Notes: generated by a model from the letters alone, not told the origin. A stretch of 64,000 bases of DNA from Bradyrhizobium diazoefficiens USDA 110 (GCF_000011365.1 NC_004463.1:8356001-8420000); one strand, 5' to 3'. Shown: positions 9,535-18,287, counted from the first letter of the stretch. Program-made: numbers and translations.

Positions 9535-10029
9535 ATGAAATCCGGCCGATCGATCCTATCCTGCGCCCTCGTTCTTGCCGCCACGTCCCACGTCGCAGGC
9601 GCCTCCGCAGCCACGCCCGCAAAGGTCTCGGGCTCGGCGGCGCTGGCGCTCGCGGGCGTGATCGCGCCGCTGTCCCCGAACCTCACCGGCGCCGAGAAGA
9701 AGGCGGTGGCGATGCTGTTCTCCGCCAATGCCGACATTCCCTACAAGAAGGCCATTGTGGTGACCGCCGACCGGATCGTCTGCCGCACCGGCAATGTCGA
9801 CATCACCGTTCGCAATTGCGAGGTGACCTTCGGCAAGAAGGTGAAAACCGTGAACGGCTCCACTGCCAACGAGATATTCGCGACCGAAGCGCTGGCCGGC
9901 GTTCCGCCCGACGGCGCGGCGGGATCGAATTTCGAGAGCCTCGCCAAGCTGAGCTGCACGATCGACCCCAACGCGATCAGGCGGAAGGACGGCAGCGGCG
10001 CGGATTGCACATTCGAGCCGGGGAATTGA
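9535..10029 (+). CDS. Exported hypothetical protein, 164 aa
   Basis: The start at 9535 is preceded by GGAGGCAGGG. Residues 1-26 form a standard Sec signal peptide ending GASAA. The mature part is about 138 residues with cysteines at CRTGN, NCEVTF, LSCTID and DCTFEPGN, an even number that could form two disulfides in the periplasm. No known domain was recognised. It lies 25 bases after the DUF3606 gene, so the two may be co-transcribed. Confidence 0.7.
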   Translation: MKSGRSILSCALVLAATSHVAGASAATPAKVSGSAALALAGVIAPLSPNLTGAEKKAVAMLFSANADIPYKKAIVVTADRIVCRTGNVDITVRNCEVTFGKKVKTVNGSTANEIFATEALAGVPPDGAAGSNFESLAKLSCTIDPNAIRRKDGSGADCTFEPGN

Positions 10030-10138
10030 GCGCCGAGGGCGCCGTCAAATCGCCTCAAGACCAGCCAACTAATAAGGCGAATTGAAAAGACAGGCCCCAA
10101 GAGCGAGCCAATATGAGCGCGCAAGGCCCGGCACCATC

Positions 10139-11068
10139 ATGAAGAATTATCTCGCATTTTTGCTTGTTCTGACCGTCTCGACAGCTTCCGCGCATGGTCC
10201 GGTTCCGACGCGGCTGGCTGCGCCATCCGATCTCGTCCGCGTCGGGCTGACCGACAACGACACCACCGCCGGCGGCACCGCGCGGCTCTGCGAGCAGGTC
10301 ACCTTCGCGCGCGGCCTGCGCTACGGCGAGAGCGAAGCCAATGTGCTCGATGTCGCCACCAGCGCGACCAAGGCGGATACGCCGCGGCCGGTGCTGCTGT
10401 TCGTGGCGGGCGACACTTTCACCGGCGACCATGCGGCGCCGGAGCTGTCGCGCCAGATCCAGGACCAGATCATGTGCTTTGCCGCGCGCAACGACATGAT
10501 CGGGGTGCGCGTCAACTATCGCCTCGCGCCGTCGGCGAGCTGGCCCGCCGGGGCGACCGACGTGGCGGCGGCACTGTCCTGGGTCCACGGCAATATCGAC
10601 CTGTTCAATGGCGATGCCCGCGAGATCGTCGCGGTCGGCTATGGCGCCGGCGCCTTTCACGTCGCCACCCTGCTGGCGCATCCCGAGCTCCAGACCGACC
10701 GCGCCGACGTCGCTGGCGTCGTGCTGGTGTCCGGGATCTATCGCGTGGGCAAGGACGCGAGCGACAACGAGAAGGCCTATCTCGGCAGCGACGCGACCCA
10801 GTACGACAAGCGCTCGGTCTTCCCCGGCATCCTCAATGTCGACGTGCCGATCGTGCTGGCCTGGGCCGCGGACGATTCCACCAGGCTGGTGGCACAGGGC
10901 GAGACCCTGAAGAAGACGCTCTGCGGCGCCGGCCATTGTCCGCGCGGCACCATCCTGCGCAGCCGCGACGGCATCGCCGCCGCCTTCGGCCTCGACGGCT
11001 CCGGCGACAGCCTCGCCGAACCGACGCTGCTGCTGGTGCATCAGCTCGAGGCGCGGGGGCTGCCGTAG
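10139..11068 (+). CDS. Exported alpha/beta-hydrolase fold protein lacking the nucleophile serine
   Basis: A 309-residue protein with a signal peptide (MKNYLAFLLVLTVSTASAHG) and a carboxylesterase-like fold resembling the BD-FAE/Aes group: YGESEANVLDV, VRVNYRLAPS, WVHGNI and a late VPIVLAWAADD. At the nucleophile elbow, where G-x-S-x-G is expected, the sequence is VGYGAGAF, so alanine replaces serine. The usual HGG oxyanion region reads LFVAGDTF. The protein is therefore probably not an active serine hydrolase and may bind a ligand instead. The ATG at 10139 is chosen because it opens the signal peptide. The frame is otherwise intact. Confidence 0.75.
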   Translation: MKNYLAFLLVLTVSTASAHGPVPTRLAAPSDLVRVGLTDNDTTAGGTARLCEQVTFARGLRYGESEANVLDVATSATKADTPRPVLLFVAGDTFTGDHAAPELSRQIQDQIMCFAARNDMIGVRVNYRLAPSASWPAGATDVAAALSWVHGNIDLFNGDAREIVAVGYGAGAFHVATLLAHPELQTDRADVAGVVLVSGIYRVGKDASDNEKAYLGSDATQYDKRSVFPGILNVDVPIVLAWAADDSTRLVAQGETLKKTLCGAGHCPRGTILRSRDGIAAAFGLDGSGDSLAEPTLLLVHQLEARGLP

Positions 11069-11103
11069 CGGGGTGTTGCGGGCGGAGCGCGTTATTTACT
11101 CCG

Positions 11104-11282
11104 ACCTTTTGCTGGGCCACCACTCTCCCCCGCCCTCCCCCGCAAGGGGGGAGGGAGCGCAGCGGAGTGCGCCGCTACGCTGTGCCGCACCGCACTGTCG
11201 CAATTGATAAGAACGAACGCGTGCCACAACGAAGGTGCGTTCCCTCCCCCCTTGCGGGGGAGGGTTAGGGAGGGGGGTGCCA
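11104..11282 (+). repeat. GC-rich inverted-repeat element, copy A
   Basis: Two complementary arms bracket about 80 bases. The left arm at about 11123-11160 contains CCGCCCTCCCCCGCAAGGGG and the right arm at about 11240-11281 contains the reverse complement followed by GTTAGGGAGGGGGG. Each arm is itself partly palindromic, so it can fold as two hairpins or one long stem. The same arrangement recurs at 12702-12899, so this is a REP/BIME-like intergenic repeat, probably non-coding. It fills most of the gap between the hydrolase and the next binding protein. Confidence 0.8.
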
Positions 11283-11392
11283 CACGGCACACTCCCTCGT
11301 TTGTCAGCGCGTCAGCACGCCTGCCGCTTTCGTTCGCGCTAACAGCTGCGCTGCTTTGAAGTGCGCCACCAAGCCACAGCTTTGACAAACGC

Positions 11393-11406
11393 TTGACGTA
11401 GATCAA
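11393..11406 (+). promoter_or_regulatory. FNR/FixK-type box (TTGAC-N4-ATCAA)
   Basis: The sequence TTGACGTAGATCAA matches the FNR/FixK palindrome TTGAT-N4-ATCAA at nine of ten half-site bases. It lies 57 bases before the ATG of the binding-protein gene at 11464, a normal place for an activator site. If functional it would tie that gene to low oxygen through FixK2 or an FNR homologue. It also argues against the in-frame TTG at 11413 as the translation start. Confidence 0.55.
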
Positions 11407-11463
11407 CTCGCCTTGGTGCGGACTGAGCCGACCTCGTTGGGGGCCAACGACAAGGTGTCGAGC

Positions 11464-12687
11464 ATGCGCGTCACCGGCAGGCTGCTATTCATTGTGATCA
11501 TCGCCTTCGCTTCGCTCGGGGCGATGTCCCAGCAACGGTCCGAACAACCGGCAAGCGACAACGAGATCCGCATCGGCAATGTGATGCCGTATTCGGGGCC
11601 GCTCTCGGAGTTCGGCGCGATCGGCACCGCGGAGGCCGCCTATTTCGATATGATCAACGCGCGCGGCGGCATCAACGGCCGCAAGATCCGCTTCATCACC
11701 CGCGACGACAATTCCGATCCGGCGGCCGCGCTGGAGCTGACCCGCAATCTGGTCGAGAAGGACGACGTCCATCTGATGTTCGGCTCGTTCGGCACGCCCG
11801 GGAATCTCGCCACGCGCTGGTATCTGAACGAGAAGAAGATCCCGCAGCTTTTCCTCGCCACCGGCGACGAGGAGCTGAGCCAGGCCAAGGCGTTTCCCTG
11901 GACCATGGGCTGGCAGCCGTCGTTCCGGTCGGAGGGACGCATCTACGCCAACTACATCCAGGCCTACTATCCGCGGAAGAAGATCGTGGTGCTCTGGCAG
12001 AACGACCAGTTCGGGCGCATGCTCTACAAGGGTATCCAAGAAGGCCTCGGCGATCTGAACCGTCACGTCCTCGTCGACATCGCCTTCGATATCAACGACG
12101 AGCATCTCGAAGGGCACGTCTCGATCCTCAAGCGCGCCGGCGCCGACATCTTCGTCTTTCTCGGCGTGCCGTCGACGGCGTCCAAGGTGATCAAGCTGGC
12201 GGCGTCGCTCAAATGGCGTCCGGTCTTCATCGTGAACGACGCCTCCGCCTCGATCGCCAATGCGATGGCGCCCGCGGGCCTGGAGAATTCGGCCGGCGTA
12301 GTCTCGGCCGCCTTCCTGAAGGATCCGAGCGATCCCGCATGGAAGAACGATCCCGCCATGAAGGACTGGTTCGCCTTCATGGATAAATACCACCAGGTCG
12401 AAAGCACCAACAACAGCGCGGCAGTCTATGGCTACGCCGCGGCCGAGGCGCTGACCAAGGTGCTGAAGCAATGCGGCGACGATTTTTCGCGCGAGAACAT
12501 CATGCGTCAGGCGGCTTCGCTGAAGAGCTATCAGCCTTCCCTCGCGCTCCCCAACATCAGGATGAACACCTCGCCGGACAGCTATCTGCCGATCAGGCAG
12601 ATGCGGCTGGTGCAGTTCGACGGCCGTTCCTGGCAGCCCTTCGGCGACGTGATCGAAACCGCATTCACGGAAGGCGCGGCGCGGTAG
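11464..12687 (+). CDS. Branched-chain amino-acid-type periplasmic binding protein
   Basis: A 407-residue type-I periplasmic binding protein (Peripla_BP_6, LivJ/AmiC type). A signal peptide spans residues 1-22. The mature start IRIGNVMPYSGPLSEFGAIG and the NARGGINGRKIRFI motif are diagnostic. Such proteins bind amino acids, amides or aromatic acids; the ligand here cannot be told. No transporter genes are adjacent. The ATG at 11464 begins the signal peptide and is preferred to a TTG 51 bases upstream, which would overlap the promoter region. It is flanked on both sides by the GC-rich inverted repeats and preceded by an FNR/FixK-type box. Confidence 0.87.
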   Translation: MRVTGRLLFIVIIAFASLGAMSQQRSEQPASDNEIRIGNVMPYSGPLSEFGAIGTAEAAYFDMINARGGINGRKIRFITRDDNSDPAAALELTRNLVEKDDVHLMFGSFGTPGNLATRWYLNEKKIPQLFLATGDEELSQAKAFPWTMGWQPSFRSEGRIYANYIQAYYPRKKIVVLWQNDQFGRMLYKGIQEGLGDLNRHVLVDIAFDINDEHLEGHVSILKRAGADIFVFLGVPSTASKVIKLAASLKWRPVFIVNDASASIANAMAPAGLENSAGVVSAAFLKDPSDPAWKNDPAMKDWFAFMDKYHQVESTNNSAAVYGYAAAEALTKVLKQCGDDFSRENIMRQAASLKSYQPSLALPNIRMNTSPDSYLPIRQMRLVQFDGRSWQPFGDVIETAFTEGAAR

Positions 12688-12701
12688 CCTGCTCACGCGC
12701 A

Positions 12702-12899
12702 CCTTTTGCCGGGCTACCCCTCTCCCCCGCCCTCCCCCGCAAGGGGGGAGGGAGCGCGGTGTGCCGTGCGGTGAGAGCTGGGCTCACAAGCTCGACGAGT
12801 TCACTGACCCAATGCCGATTGTCATCACCTTGACGCAGCCACACGCACAACTGTGTTCCCTCCCCCCTTGCGGGGGAGGGTTAGGGAGGGGGGTGCCGC
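12702..12899 (+). repeat. GC-rich inverted-repeat element, copy B
   Basis: This is a second copy of the element at 11104-11282. The left arm lies at about 12718-12757 and the right arm at about 12856-12897, again in inverted orientation, with a similar CCTTTTGC leader and an unrelated middle. It lies between the 3' ends of convergent genes, where it may also act as a bidirectional terminator. Confidence 0.8.
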
Positions 12900-12937
12900 A
12901 CGGGGACTCTCTCGACCGGTAAAGCGGCTGCGCACCC

Positions 12938-14500
12938 TCACGCCGGCTTCAGCGAGGCCAGCGCATTCTCCAGCAGCGAGCGCACACGCGCGGCATCGCC
13001 TGACTTCACCACCGCGGGGTCGAGATAGAGCTCGAGGCCGGGCGCGCGTTCGGTGATGATGCCGCTGTTCTCCGCCGCGGCATCGTTCAGCGCGTCGACC
13101 GAATAGGGAATCACCTCGCGGCTGATGCCCTTCATCGTGATCGCCGGCAGCGCGTGGGCGCGGACGATGTCGCTGACCAGAGCGAAGGTCTCGTAGCTCA
13201 GCACGATGCCGCCGGGCTCGGCGATCGATTGCAGGCGCGCGGCGAGGTTCGCCTCGGCACCGATGATGGTGTAGTCCATGCGGTCGCTGCTGCCGAAATT
13301 TCCGACATTGCAATAGCCGGAATTGATGCCCATGCGCGAGCGGAACGGTTGCTCGATGCCGGAGGCGCGCCACTTCGCATTGAGCTCGGCAAGCCGCTGC
13401 TGCATGCGCCAGGCCATCTGGAGGCAGGCCTGCGCATCGGCGCGGTCGCCCCTGGTCTCGGGGTCGCCGAAGAAGATCAGCATGGCATCGCCGATGAACT
13501 TGTCGATCGTGCCGCCATGTTCGTGGGCGATCGCCGACATCTCGGTGAAATATTCATTGAGGAGTTGCGTCAGTTGCTCGGGCTGGAGCCGCTCCGCGGT
13601 CGCCGTAAAATTCTGGATGTCGGAGAAGAAGATGGTGAGCTTCTTGCGCTCGGTGTGGATGATGACGTCCTTCTGGCCGGAGAAGATGCTCTTGTAGACC
13701 TGCGGCGGGATGTAGCGCGAGATCTTCATCGAGAGCGAGGCGAGGAAGTCGTTGGCGGATTCGAGCTCCTTGTTCATGCCCTTGATGCGGCTCGCCTGGC
13801 GGCGCTGGAGCGAGAGGAAGGACAGGCCGCTGCCAGCGGCGATCAGGAAATAGGCCAGCAGGAACTTGAACGAGAAGATGTTGGCGGCGATCGGCTGGGC
13901 GATGATCACCTCCTGGATGCCCCTGATATCGCCGACCTTCCAGTCCTTCTTCGGGCTTTCGGGGTGGCTGTTGTGACAGCTCACGCAGGCCGGGCCCATC
14001 GTGACGGGGGCGACGAGGCGGACCTTGTCGTTGAACAGCGAGGTCTCGGTCTCCAAGATCTTCTGTTCGGGATCCCTGCGCAGCGCGTCGAGCGCGTCCT
14101 TCTCGAACTTGTCGAGCTGGTGCGGCGCACGGTTCTGGAACGGGAAGTCCGAGACGAAGCGGTAGGTGATGTTCTCCTGCTGCGCGCCGATCACCCGTCC
14201 GAGCTCCAGCGACAGCGTCGCCGGGATCGGGATCGCACCAGGAACGGATTCGTAATTGTGAACCACCCTGGTCGTACCATCAGGATTGGCGATGATGCGC
14301 CCGACCACGTTGGTCGCGTAGTAGCTGCGCACACTCGTGATTACCGAATTGAGATCGGCGGCCTGCCGGCGCAGCGCCGTCTTGGAGAGCTCGGTCAGGT
14401 CCAGCCACACCGCGAGCGGCAGAGCGAGCAGCAGGAACGCGATCGCGGCACCGGTCAGGACGCCGCTCTTGCGCTGTTCTTCGGCGATCTCTTGTTTCAC
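12938..14500 (-). CDS. Adenylate/guanylate cyclase with periplasmic haem-c (DUF3365-like) sensor
   Basis: A 520-residue class III nucleotide cyclase. A transmembrane helix near residues 14-33 precedes a periplasmic domain of about 190 residues with one CVSCH motif (C-x-x-C-H, covalent haem c) near residue 172, matching the DUF3365/Tll0287-like fold. A second helix near 210-230 leads to the cyclase domain, with metal aspartates in FFSDIQNFT and IGDAMLIFFG, and NVGNFGSSDRMDYTIIG. It should make cAMP in response to a redox or ligand signal at the haem. Start choice: a GTG at 14500 with GGAG seven bases before it; the frame is open to 14641 but that leader looks non-coding. Confidence 0.88.
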   Translation of the reverse strand: MKQEIAEEQRKSGVLTGAAIAFLLLALPLAVWLDLTELSKTALRRQAADLNSVITSVRSYYATNVVGRIIANPDGTTRVVHNYESVPGAIPIPATLSLELGRVIGAQQENITYRFVSDFPFQNRAPHQLDKFEKDALDALRRDPEQKILETETSLFNDKVRLVAPVTMGPACVSCHNSHPESPKKDWKVGDIRGIQEVIIAQPIAANIFSFKFLLAYFLIAAGSGLSFLSLQRRQASRIKGMNKELESANDFLASLSMKISRYIPPQVYKSIFSGQKDVIIHTERKKLTIFFSDIQNFTATAERLQPEQLTQLLNEYFTEMSAIAHEHGGTIDKFIGDAMLIFFGDPETRGDRADAQACLQMAWRMQQRLAELNAKWRASGIEQPFRSRMGINSGYCNVGNFGSSDRMDYTIIGAEANLAARLQSIAEPGGIVLSYETFALVSDIVRAHALPAITMKGISREVIPYSVDALNDAAAENSGIITERAPGLELYLDPAVVKSGDAARVRSLLENALASLKPA

Positions 14501-14692
14501 ACTGTGGCTCCGTTGTGTGCGCTTTTGTCGCAAACCTCCCGGGATTTGCGGCAAAGCCTGCGGCGGCACAGAGCCAACAAAAGCGGGCGCGCGCAACCCC
14601 ATTTTATGGTGGTCGCACCAAGCGTCTTTCCGTTTCATCACGAAGGTTTAAGATCGGGATCAACCTGCATTGATCATCCGGAGCCAGCACCC

Positions 14693-15784
14693 ATGACCGA
14701 GACCGTCCGCATCAAGCGCTTCAATGCGCGGCCCGTGATCGTGCCGATGAACCTGCCGCTCCAGACCTCGACCGGGGCGGTTGCCAGGGCGCCGCTGGTG
14801 CTGATCGACTGCGAGACCGACCAGGGCGCCCGCGGGCACGCCTATCTGTTCTCGATCACGCCGTCGGCCCTGAAGCCGCTGACGGCGATGGTCACGGAAA
14901 TGTCGGAGCTGCTTGCCGGCGACGAGCTGCTGCCGTTCGAGATCGAGCGCAAGCTGACCCAGCGCTTCACGCTGCTGGGCCTCGCCGGCCTGCAGCGGCT
15001 GGCGCAATCCGGCATCGACATGGCGGCCTGGGACGCGCTGGCCCGCAGCAAAGGCCTGCCGCTGGCAAGGCTCCTCGGCGGCGCGCCGAAGCCGGTCAAG
15101 GCTTACAATTCGAAGGGGCTCGGCATCATGCCGGCAGGCGCCGCGGTGGAGGAGGCGCACAGGTTGCTGGCGGAGGGTTTTCACGCCGCCAAGATCCGCG
15201 TCGGCCGGCCCGATGCGCGGGAGGATCTCGCGGTGGTGCGCGCGGTGAGAAAAGCCGTCGGCGATCAGGTCACGCTGATGTGCGACTACAACCAGGCCCT
15301 GACGGTCACCGAAGCCATCCGCCGCGGCGAGATGCTCGACGACGAGGGCTTGAGCTGGATCGAGGAGCCGATCCGCCACGACGACTACGAGGGTTGCGCC
15401 CGCATCGCGGACGCGCTGCGCACGCCGGTCCAGATCGGCGAGAATTTTGACAGCGCCTTCTCGATGCAAGCGGCGCTGTCGGCGGAAGCCTGCGACTACG
15501 TGATGCCTGATGTGCAGCGCATCGGCGGCGTCACCGGCTGGCTCCGCGCCGCCGCGCTCGCGCATGCCGCCGGCATCGAGATGTCCACCCATCTGTTCTC
15601 GGAAGTCAGCGCGCATCTCTTGTGCGTGACGCCGACCGCGCACTGGCTGGAATATGTCGACTGGGCCGACGCGGTGCTTTCGACGCGATTGAAGATCAAG
15701 GACGGCTTTGCTCTGCCGAACGAGGAGCCGGGCAACGGCATCGCGTGGGACGAGGCGGCGGTGAAGAAATATCTGGTCAGCTGA
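14693..15784 (+). CDS. Enolase-superfamily enzyme, mandelate racemase/muconate-lactonising type
   Basis: A 363-residue protein with the full superfamily layout: a capping domain, then a barrel carrying the base motif AAKIRVG (K-x-R), metal ligands in MCDYN, IEEPI and IGEN, then MPDVQRIGG and STHLF, whose aspartate and histidine form the mandelate-racemase-type dyad, and the glutamate in SEVSAHL. It is therefore probably a racemase or acid-sugar dehydratase; the substrate cannot be read. The ATG is led by CCGGAGCCAGCACC. It is convergent with ubiV. Confidence 0.85.
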   Translation: MTETVRIKRFNARPVIVPMNLPLQTSTGAVARAPLVLIDCETDQGARGHAYLFSITPSALKPLTAMVTEMSELLAGDELLPFEIERKLTQRFTLLGLAGLQRLAQSGIDMAAWDALARSKGLPLARLLGGAPKPVKAYNSKGLGIMPAGAAVEEAHRLLAEGFHAAKIRVGRPDAREDLAVVRAVRKAVGDQVTLMCDYNQALTVTEAIRRGEMLDDEGLSWIEEPIRHDDYEGCARIADALRTPVQIGENFDSAFSMQAALSAEACDYVMPDVQRIGGVTGWLRAAALAHAAGIEMSTHLFSEVSAHLLCVTPTAHWLEYVDWADAVLSTRLKIKDGFALPNEEPGNGIAWDEAAVKKYLVS

Positions 15785-15789
15785 TCCGG

Positions 15790-16680
15790 CTACGTTCGCG
15801 CGAAGGAAAAGCCGGACTGGCCGCGAAGGAACCCGTTGGCAAAGGCGACGCCCGGGTAAAGCTCGGACAGGCGGCCATTTGCCTCTTCGGCTGACCTGCG
15901 CCCGTCGAGCACGTCGCGAAAGGTCTTTGCGACTTCGACCATGTCGCAATCCTGCGGCGACAGGCGCAGCGAGCCGATCCCGGCCTCGCGCAGCGCACCG
16001 ATGTCACTGACGAGATTGGTGCAGGCATGCGACAGGGTCTGCACGCCGTTGATGGTCAGGAAATCCTGCTGGTCCAGCGTCTTCAGCGCGAGCCCGTCGG
16101 GGTCCTTCTCGCAGACGAAGCGGCAATTGTCCTTGGAGAGCTTGTGAAGCCGCGCATGGTAGCAGCGGGCCGCGATCGCCAGCGGCACCCTGCCGAAAGC
16201 GAATATCTCGATCACGGCCTCCGGCAGCGCCGCGGCGATCGCCGCCGCTGATGCGACCGGCAGTTCGGGCGGCAAGCAGATGCGCGCGGCGCCTTGCCGG
16301 ACGTGAAAGGCCGCGCTGGTCTCGTTGTAGATGTTGACGAAGGGCCCGATGGCGTGCGGCCGGCCCTTGATCGACCTGAGGCAGGTGAGGTCGTTGACTT
16401 CGACCAGCGCGTCCCCGGCGGCGCAGAGCTCTTCGGTCTGACGCCGTTCGCGCCGCAGCGACACCAGGATCAGCGAGCCCAGCAGGACCTGCTTGCCGGC
16501 CTGCTGGAGGCGTTCGATCACCTCAGGCAGATGCCCGGCGAAGAACGGAGACCGTTTCGAGCACACGATCTCGCCGACGGAGACGACGTCGACCGGCGCC
16601 TCGTCGGCGATCCGGAAGTAGAAATCGCGCCAGCGCTCCGGCGCCCAATTGTACAGGACCGGGCCGAGACTAAGCTGCAT
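15790..16680 (-). CDS. ubiV: UbiV, O2-independent ubiquinone hydroxylation protein
   Basis: A 296-residue U32-peptidase-family protein. The start MQLSLGPVLYNW and GEIVCSKR match UbiV. The four iron-sulfur cysteines have the known spacing: one in GEIVCSKR, then C-x12-C-x3-C in CYHARLHKLSKDNCRFVC. With UbiU it forms a 4Fe-4S heterodimer that hydroxylates the quinone ring without O2, using prephenate as oxygen source in the characterised system. The ATG at 16680 is taken because it gives the family start and has GAGAG eight bases upstream; an ATG five codons earlier is possible. It is the third gene of ubiT-ubiU-ubiV, 62 bases after ubiU. Confidence 0.93.
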   Translation of the reverse strand: MQLSLGPVLYNWAPERWRDFYFRIADEAPVDVVSVGEIVCSKRSPFFAGHLPEVIERLQQAGKQVLLGSLILVSLRRERRQTEELCAAGDALVEVNDLTCLRSIKGRPHAIGPFVNIYNETSAAFHVRQGAARICLPPELPVASAAAIAAALPEAVIEIFAFGRVPLAIAARCYHARLHKLSKDNCRFVCEKDPDGLALKTLDQQDFLTINGVQTLSHACTNLVSDIGALREAGIGSLRLSPQDCDMVEVAKTFRDVLDGRRSAEEANGRLSELYPGVAFANGFLRGQSGFSFART

Positions 16681-16742
16681 CGGGGCATCTCTCATTCATG
16701 GCTGGACCGCCAGCCCTCGCTTCACCAGTCATCGCCTAACGA

Positions 16743-17720
16743 TCATCGCCATGTCTTGCGATAGGCGCCGAGCGTGGAGGCCTGGCCTTCGGTGAACGGC
16801 TTCAGGCTCACGATATCGGCTTCGCTTCCATCCTCCAGCGTATCGAGCGCGCGGCGGAAGTGACGGACCACGCTCTCGATATAGGCGCGTCCGCGCTGGC
16901 GTCCCTCGATCTTCAGCGCGGCCACGCCGGCGCTCCGCAATCCGCCGAGCAGCGTCGTGGCGTCGAGGCTGACCGGATCCTCGAAAATGTAGCCGTCACC
17001 AAGCGCCGTCGAGAAGCGCCCCTTGCAAAGGGTCGGATAGCCCGCGGCTTCCTGGGGAGCGAAGCGGTTGATGGTGAAGCCGCCGAGCCGGGATGTCGTT
17101 CCTTTCGCGGTCTCCTCATAGGCCACGTGACTTGCCGGCGAGCAGACGCCCTGCATGTTCGGCGATTTTCCGGTGGCATAGGACGACAGGGAGCAGCGCC
17201 CTTCGGCCATCACGCAAAGGCCGCCGAACACGAACACCTCGGTCTCGCATGTCGTCTCGCGGGCGATCTCGGCGATCTCCGAAACGCTGAGCACGCGCGG
17301 CAGCACGACGCGGCGCGCTCCGAACGTCTCGACATAGAAGGCGATGGCGTCGGGGTTCGCGGCCGCCGCCTGCACCGAGACATGCAGGCGCTGGTTCGGA
17401 TGGCGCCTTGCGACATAATCCATCAAGCCGATGTCGGCGACGATCAGCGCGTCCGCACCGGCATCGACGGCATCGTCCACCGCCCGTTGCCAGAGTGCCA
17501 CGGACGACGCCCGCGGAAAGGTGTTGATAGCGACGAGGATGCGCGCGCCGCGTCCGTGGGCAAAGGCGATCCCCTTGCGCAGCTCGTCGCGGCTGAAGTT
17601 CAGCCCGGGAAAATTGCGCGCATTGGTCTCGTCGTTGAAGCCGCAATAGACGGCGTCCGCGCCCGCATCGATGGCGCTCCGCAGCGCGGCCGGCGTGCCG
17701 GCGGGACAGATCAGCTCCAT
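16743..17720 (-). CDS. ubiU: UbiU, O2-independent ubiquinone hydroxylation protein
   Basis: A 325-residue U32-family protein opening MELICPAGTPAALRSAIDAG with the typical YCGFNDETNARNFPGLNFS motif. The iron-sulfur cysteines keep UbiU spacing: GGLCVMAEGRC (seven apart), then seventeen residues to the cysteine in MQGVC, and a fourth in YPTLCKGRF. It partners UbiV. Its ATG overlaps the ubiT stop as TGATG, so the two are translationally coupled. This gene set supports ubiquinone synthesis during anaerobic or denitrifying growth. Confidence 0.95.
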   Translation of the reverse strand: MELICPAGTPAALRSAIDAGADAVYCGFNDETNARNFPGLNFSRDELRKGIAFAHGRGARILVAINTFPRASSVALWQRAVDDAVDAGADALIVADIGLMDYVARRHPNQRLHVSVQAAAANPDAIAFYVETFGARRVVLPRVLSVSEIAEIARETTCETEVFVFGGLCVMAEGRCSLSSYATGKSPNMQGVCSPASHVAYEETAKGTTSRLGGFTINRFAPQEAAGYPTLCKGRFSTALGDGYIFEDPVSLDATTLLGGLRSAGVAALKIEGRQRGRAYIESVVRHFRRALDTLEDGSEADIVSLKPFTEGQASTLGAYRKTWR

Positions 17721-18253
17721 CACGTCCGCTCCCGGGACGCGCCGGTCAACCTGTCCCGCGCGTGCTCGAACGAACGCCTGGCCGGCTCGCCCAGCGGACC
17801 GAACAGGGACGCCAGCTCTGCGGCCAGATCGAGCCGCGCATCGTCGATCGCGTTACGCAAGGCCAGCACCGCCTCCATGTCGCCCTCGATTCCGAGCTGG
17901 CGCGAGAACATCAGCGCATCGCCGTCGACCCTGCCCTCGACCAGGGCCAGCAGGTTCGCGAGCGAGGCGGAGACGCAGGCGTCCAAGCCGGATGGCAATT
18001 CGCGCACCACCGACAATCGCGCTGGCGCGGCCTCGACGATGAACGCGAACGGCAAGTCGGTCGGCTTGATTCCGAACCGTGCACGGCGATGTTCGCCGAG
18101 CCTGTCGAGCAGGCCGGGATTGCGCCTCAGGATCCGCTCCAGGAACCCACCGAGAACGAGTTGCAGCGGCAGCAGGGGCAAGGGACGCAGCGCGAGCGCG
18201 AGAAGCGGCGGGATTGTCGGCAACGGGCCGGACGCGAGGGACGAATGACTCAT
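17720..18253 (-). CDS. ubiT: UbiT, SCP2-domain accessory protein of anaerobic ubiquinone synthesis
   Basis: A 177-residue protein with a proline/leucine-rich N-terminus and an SCP2 lipid-carrier core (FIVEAAPARLSVV, ANLLALVEGRVDGDALMFSRQLGIEGDMEAVLALRNAIDD is the conserved sterol-carrier region). UbiT binds isoprenoid quinone intermediates and is required with UbiU and UbiV. The ATG at 18253 gives MSHSSLASG; the frame is also open to 18301, which would run across the divergent promoter. It is first in the ubiTUV operon, divergent from the UbiD-type gene. Confidence 0.9.
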   Translation of the reverse strand: MSHSSLASGPLPTIPPLLALALRPLPLLPLQLVLGGFLERILRRNPGLLDRLGEHRRARFGIKPTDLPFAFIVEAAPARLSVVRELPSGLDACVSASLANLLALVEGRVDGDALMFSRQLGIEGDMEAVLALRNAIDDARLDLAAELASLFGPLGEPARRSFEHARDRLTGASRERT

Positions 18254-18287
18254 GGGACATATCTGAGCCGATTGCGCGCGAATGTAT

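Noticed and set aside
11413..11463. TTG start for the branched-chain-type binding protein
   Set aside because: It would put the start seven bases after the FNR-like box and add a polar leader before the signal peptide.
11104..12899. Repeats considered as CRISPR
   Set aside because: There are only two copies, each an inverted pair, with no regular spacers and no cas genes.
13154..14692. Long plus-strand extension in frame before the enolase-superfamily gene
   Set aside because: It is antisense to the cyclase gene and unlike any protein; the enolase-type enzyme starts normally at 14693 with its own ribosome site.
14660..15949. 429-codon minus-strand open frame
   Set aside because: Shadow of the enolase-superfamily gene on the other strand.
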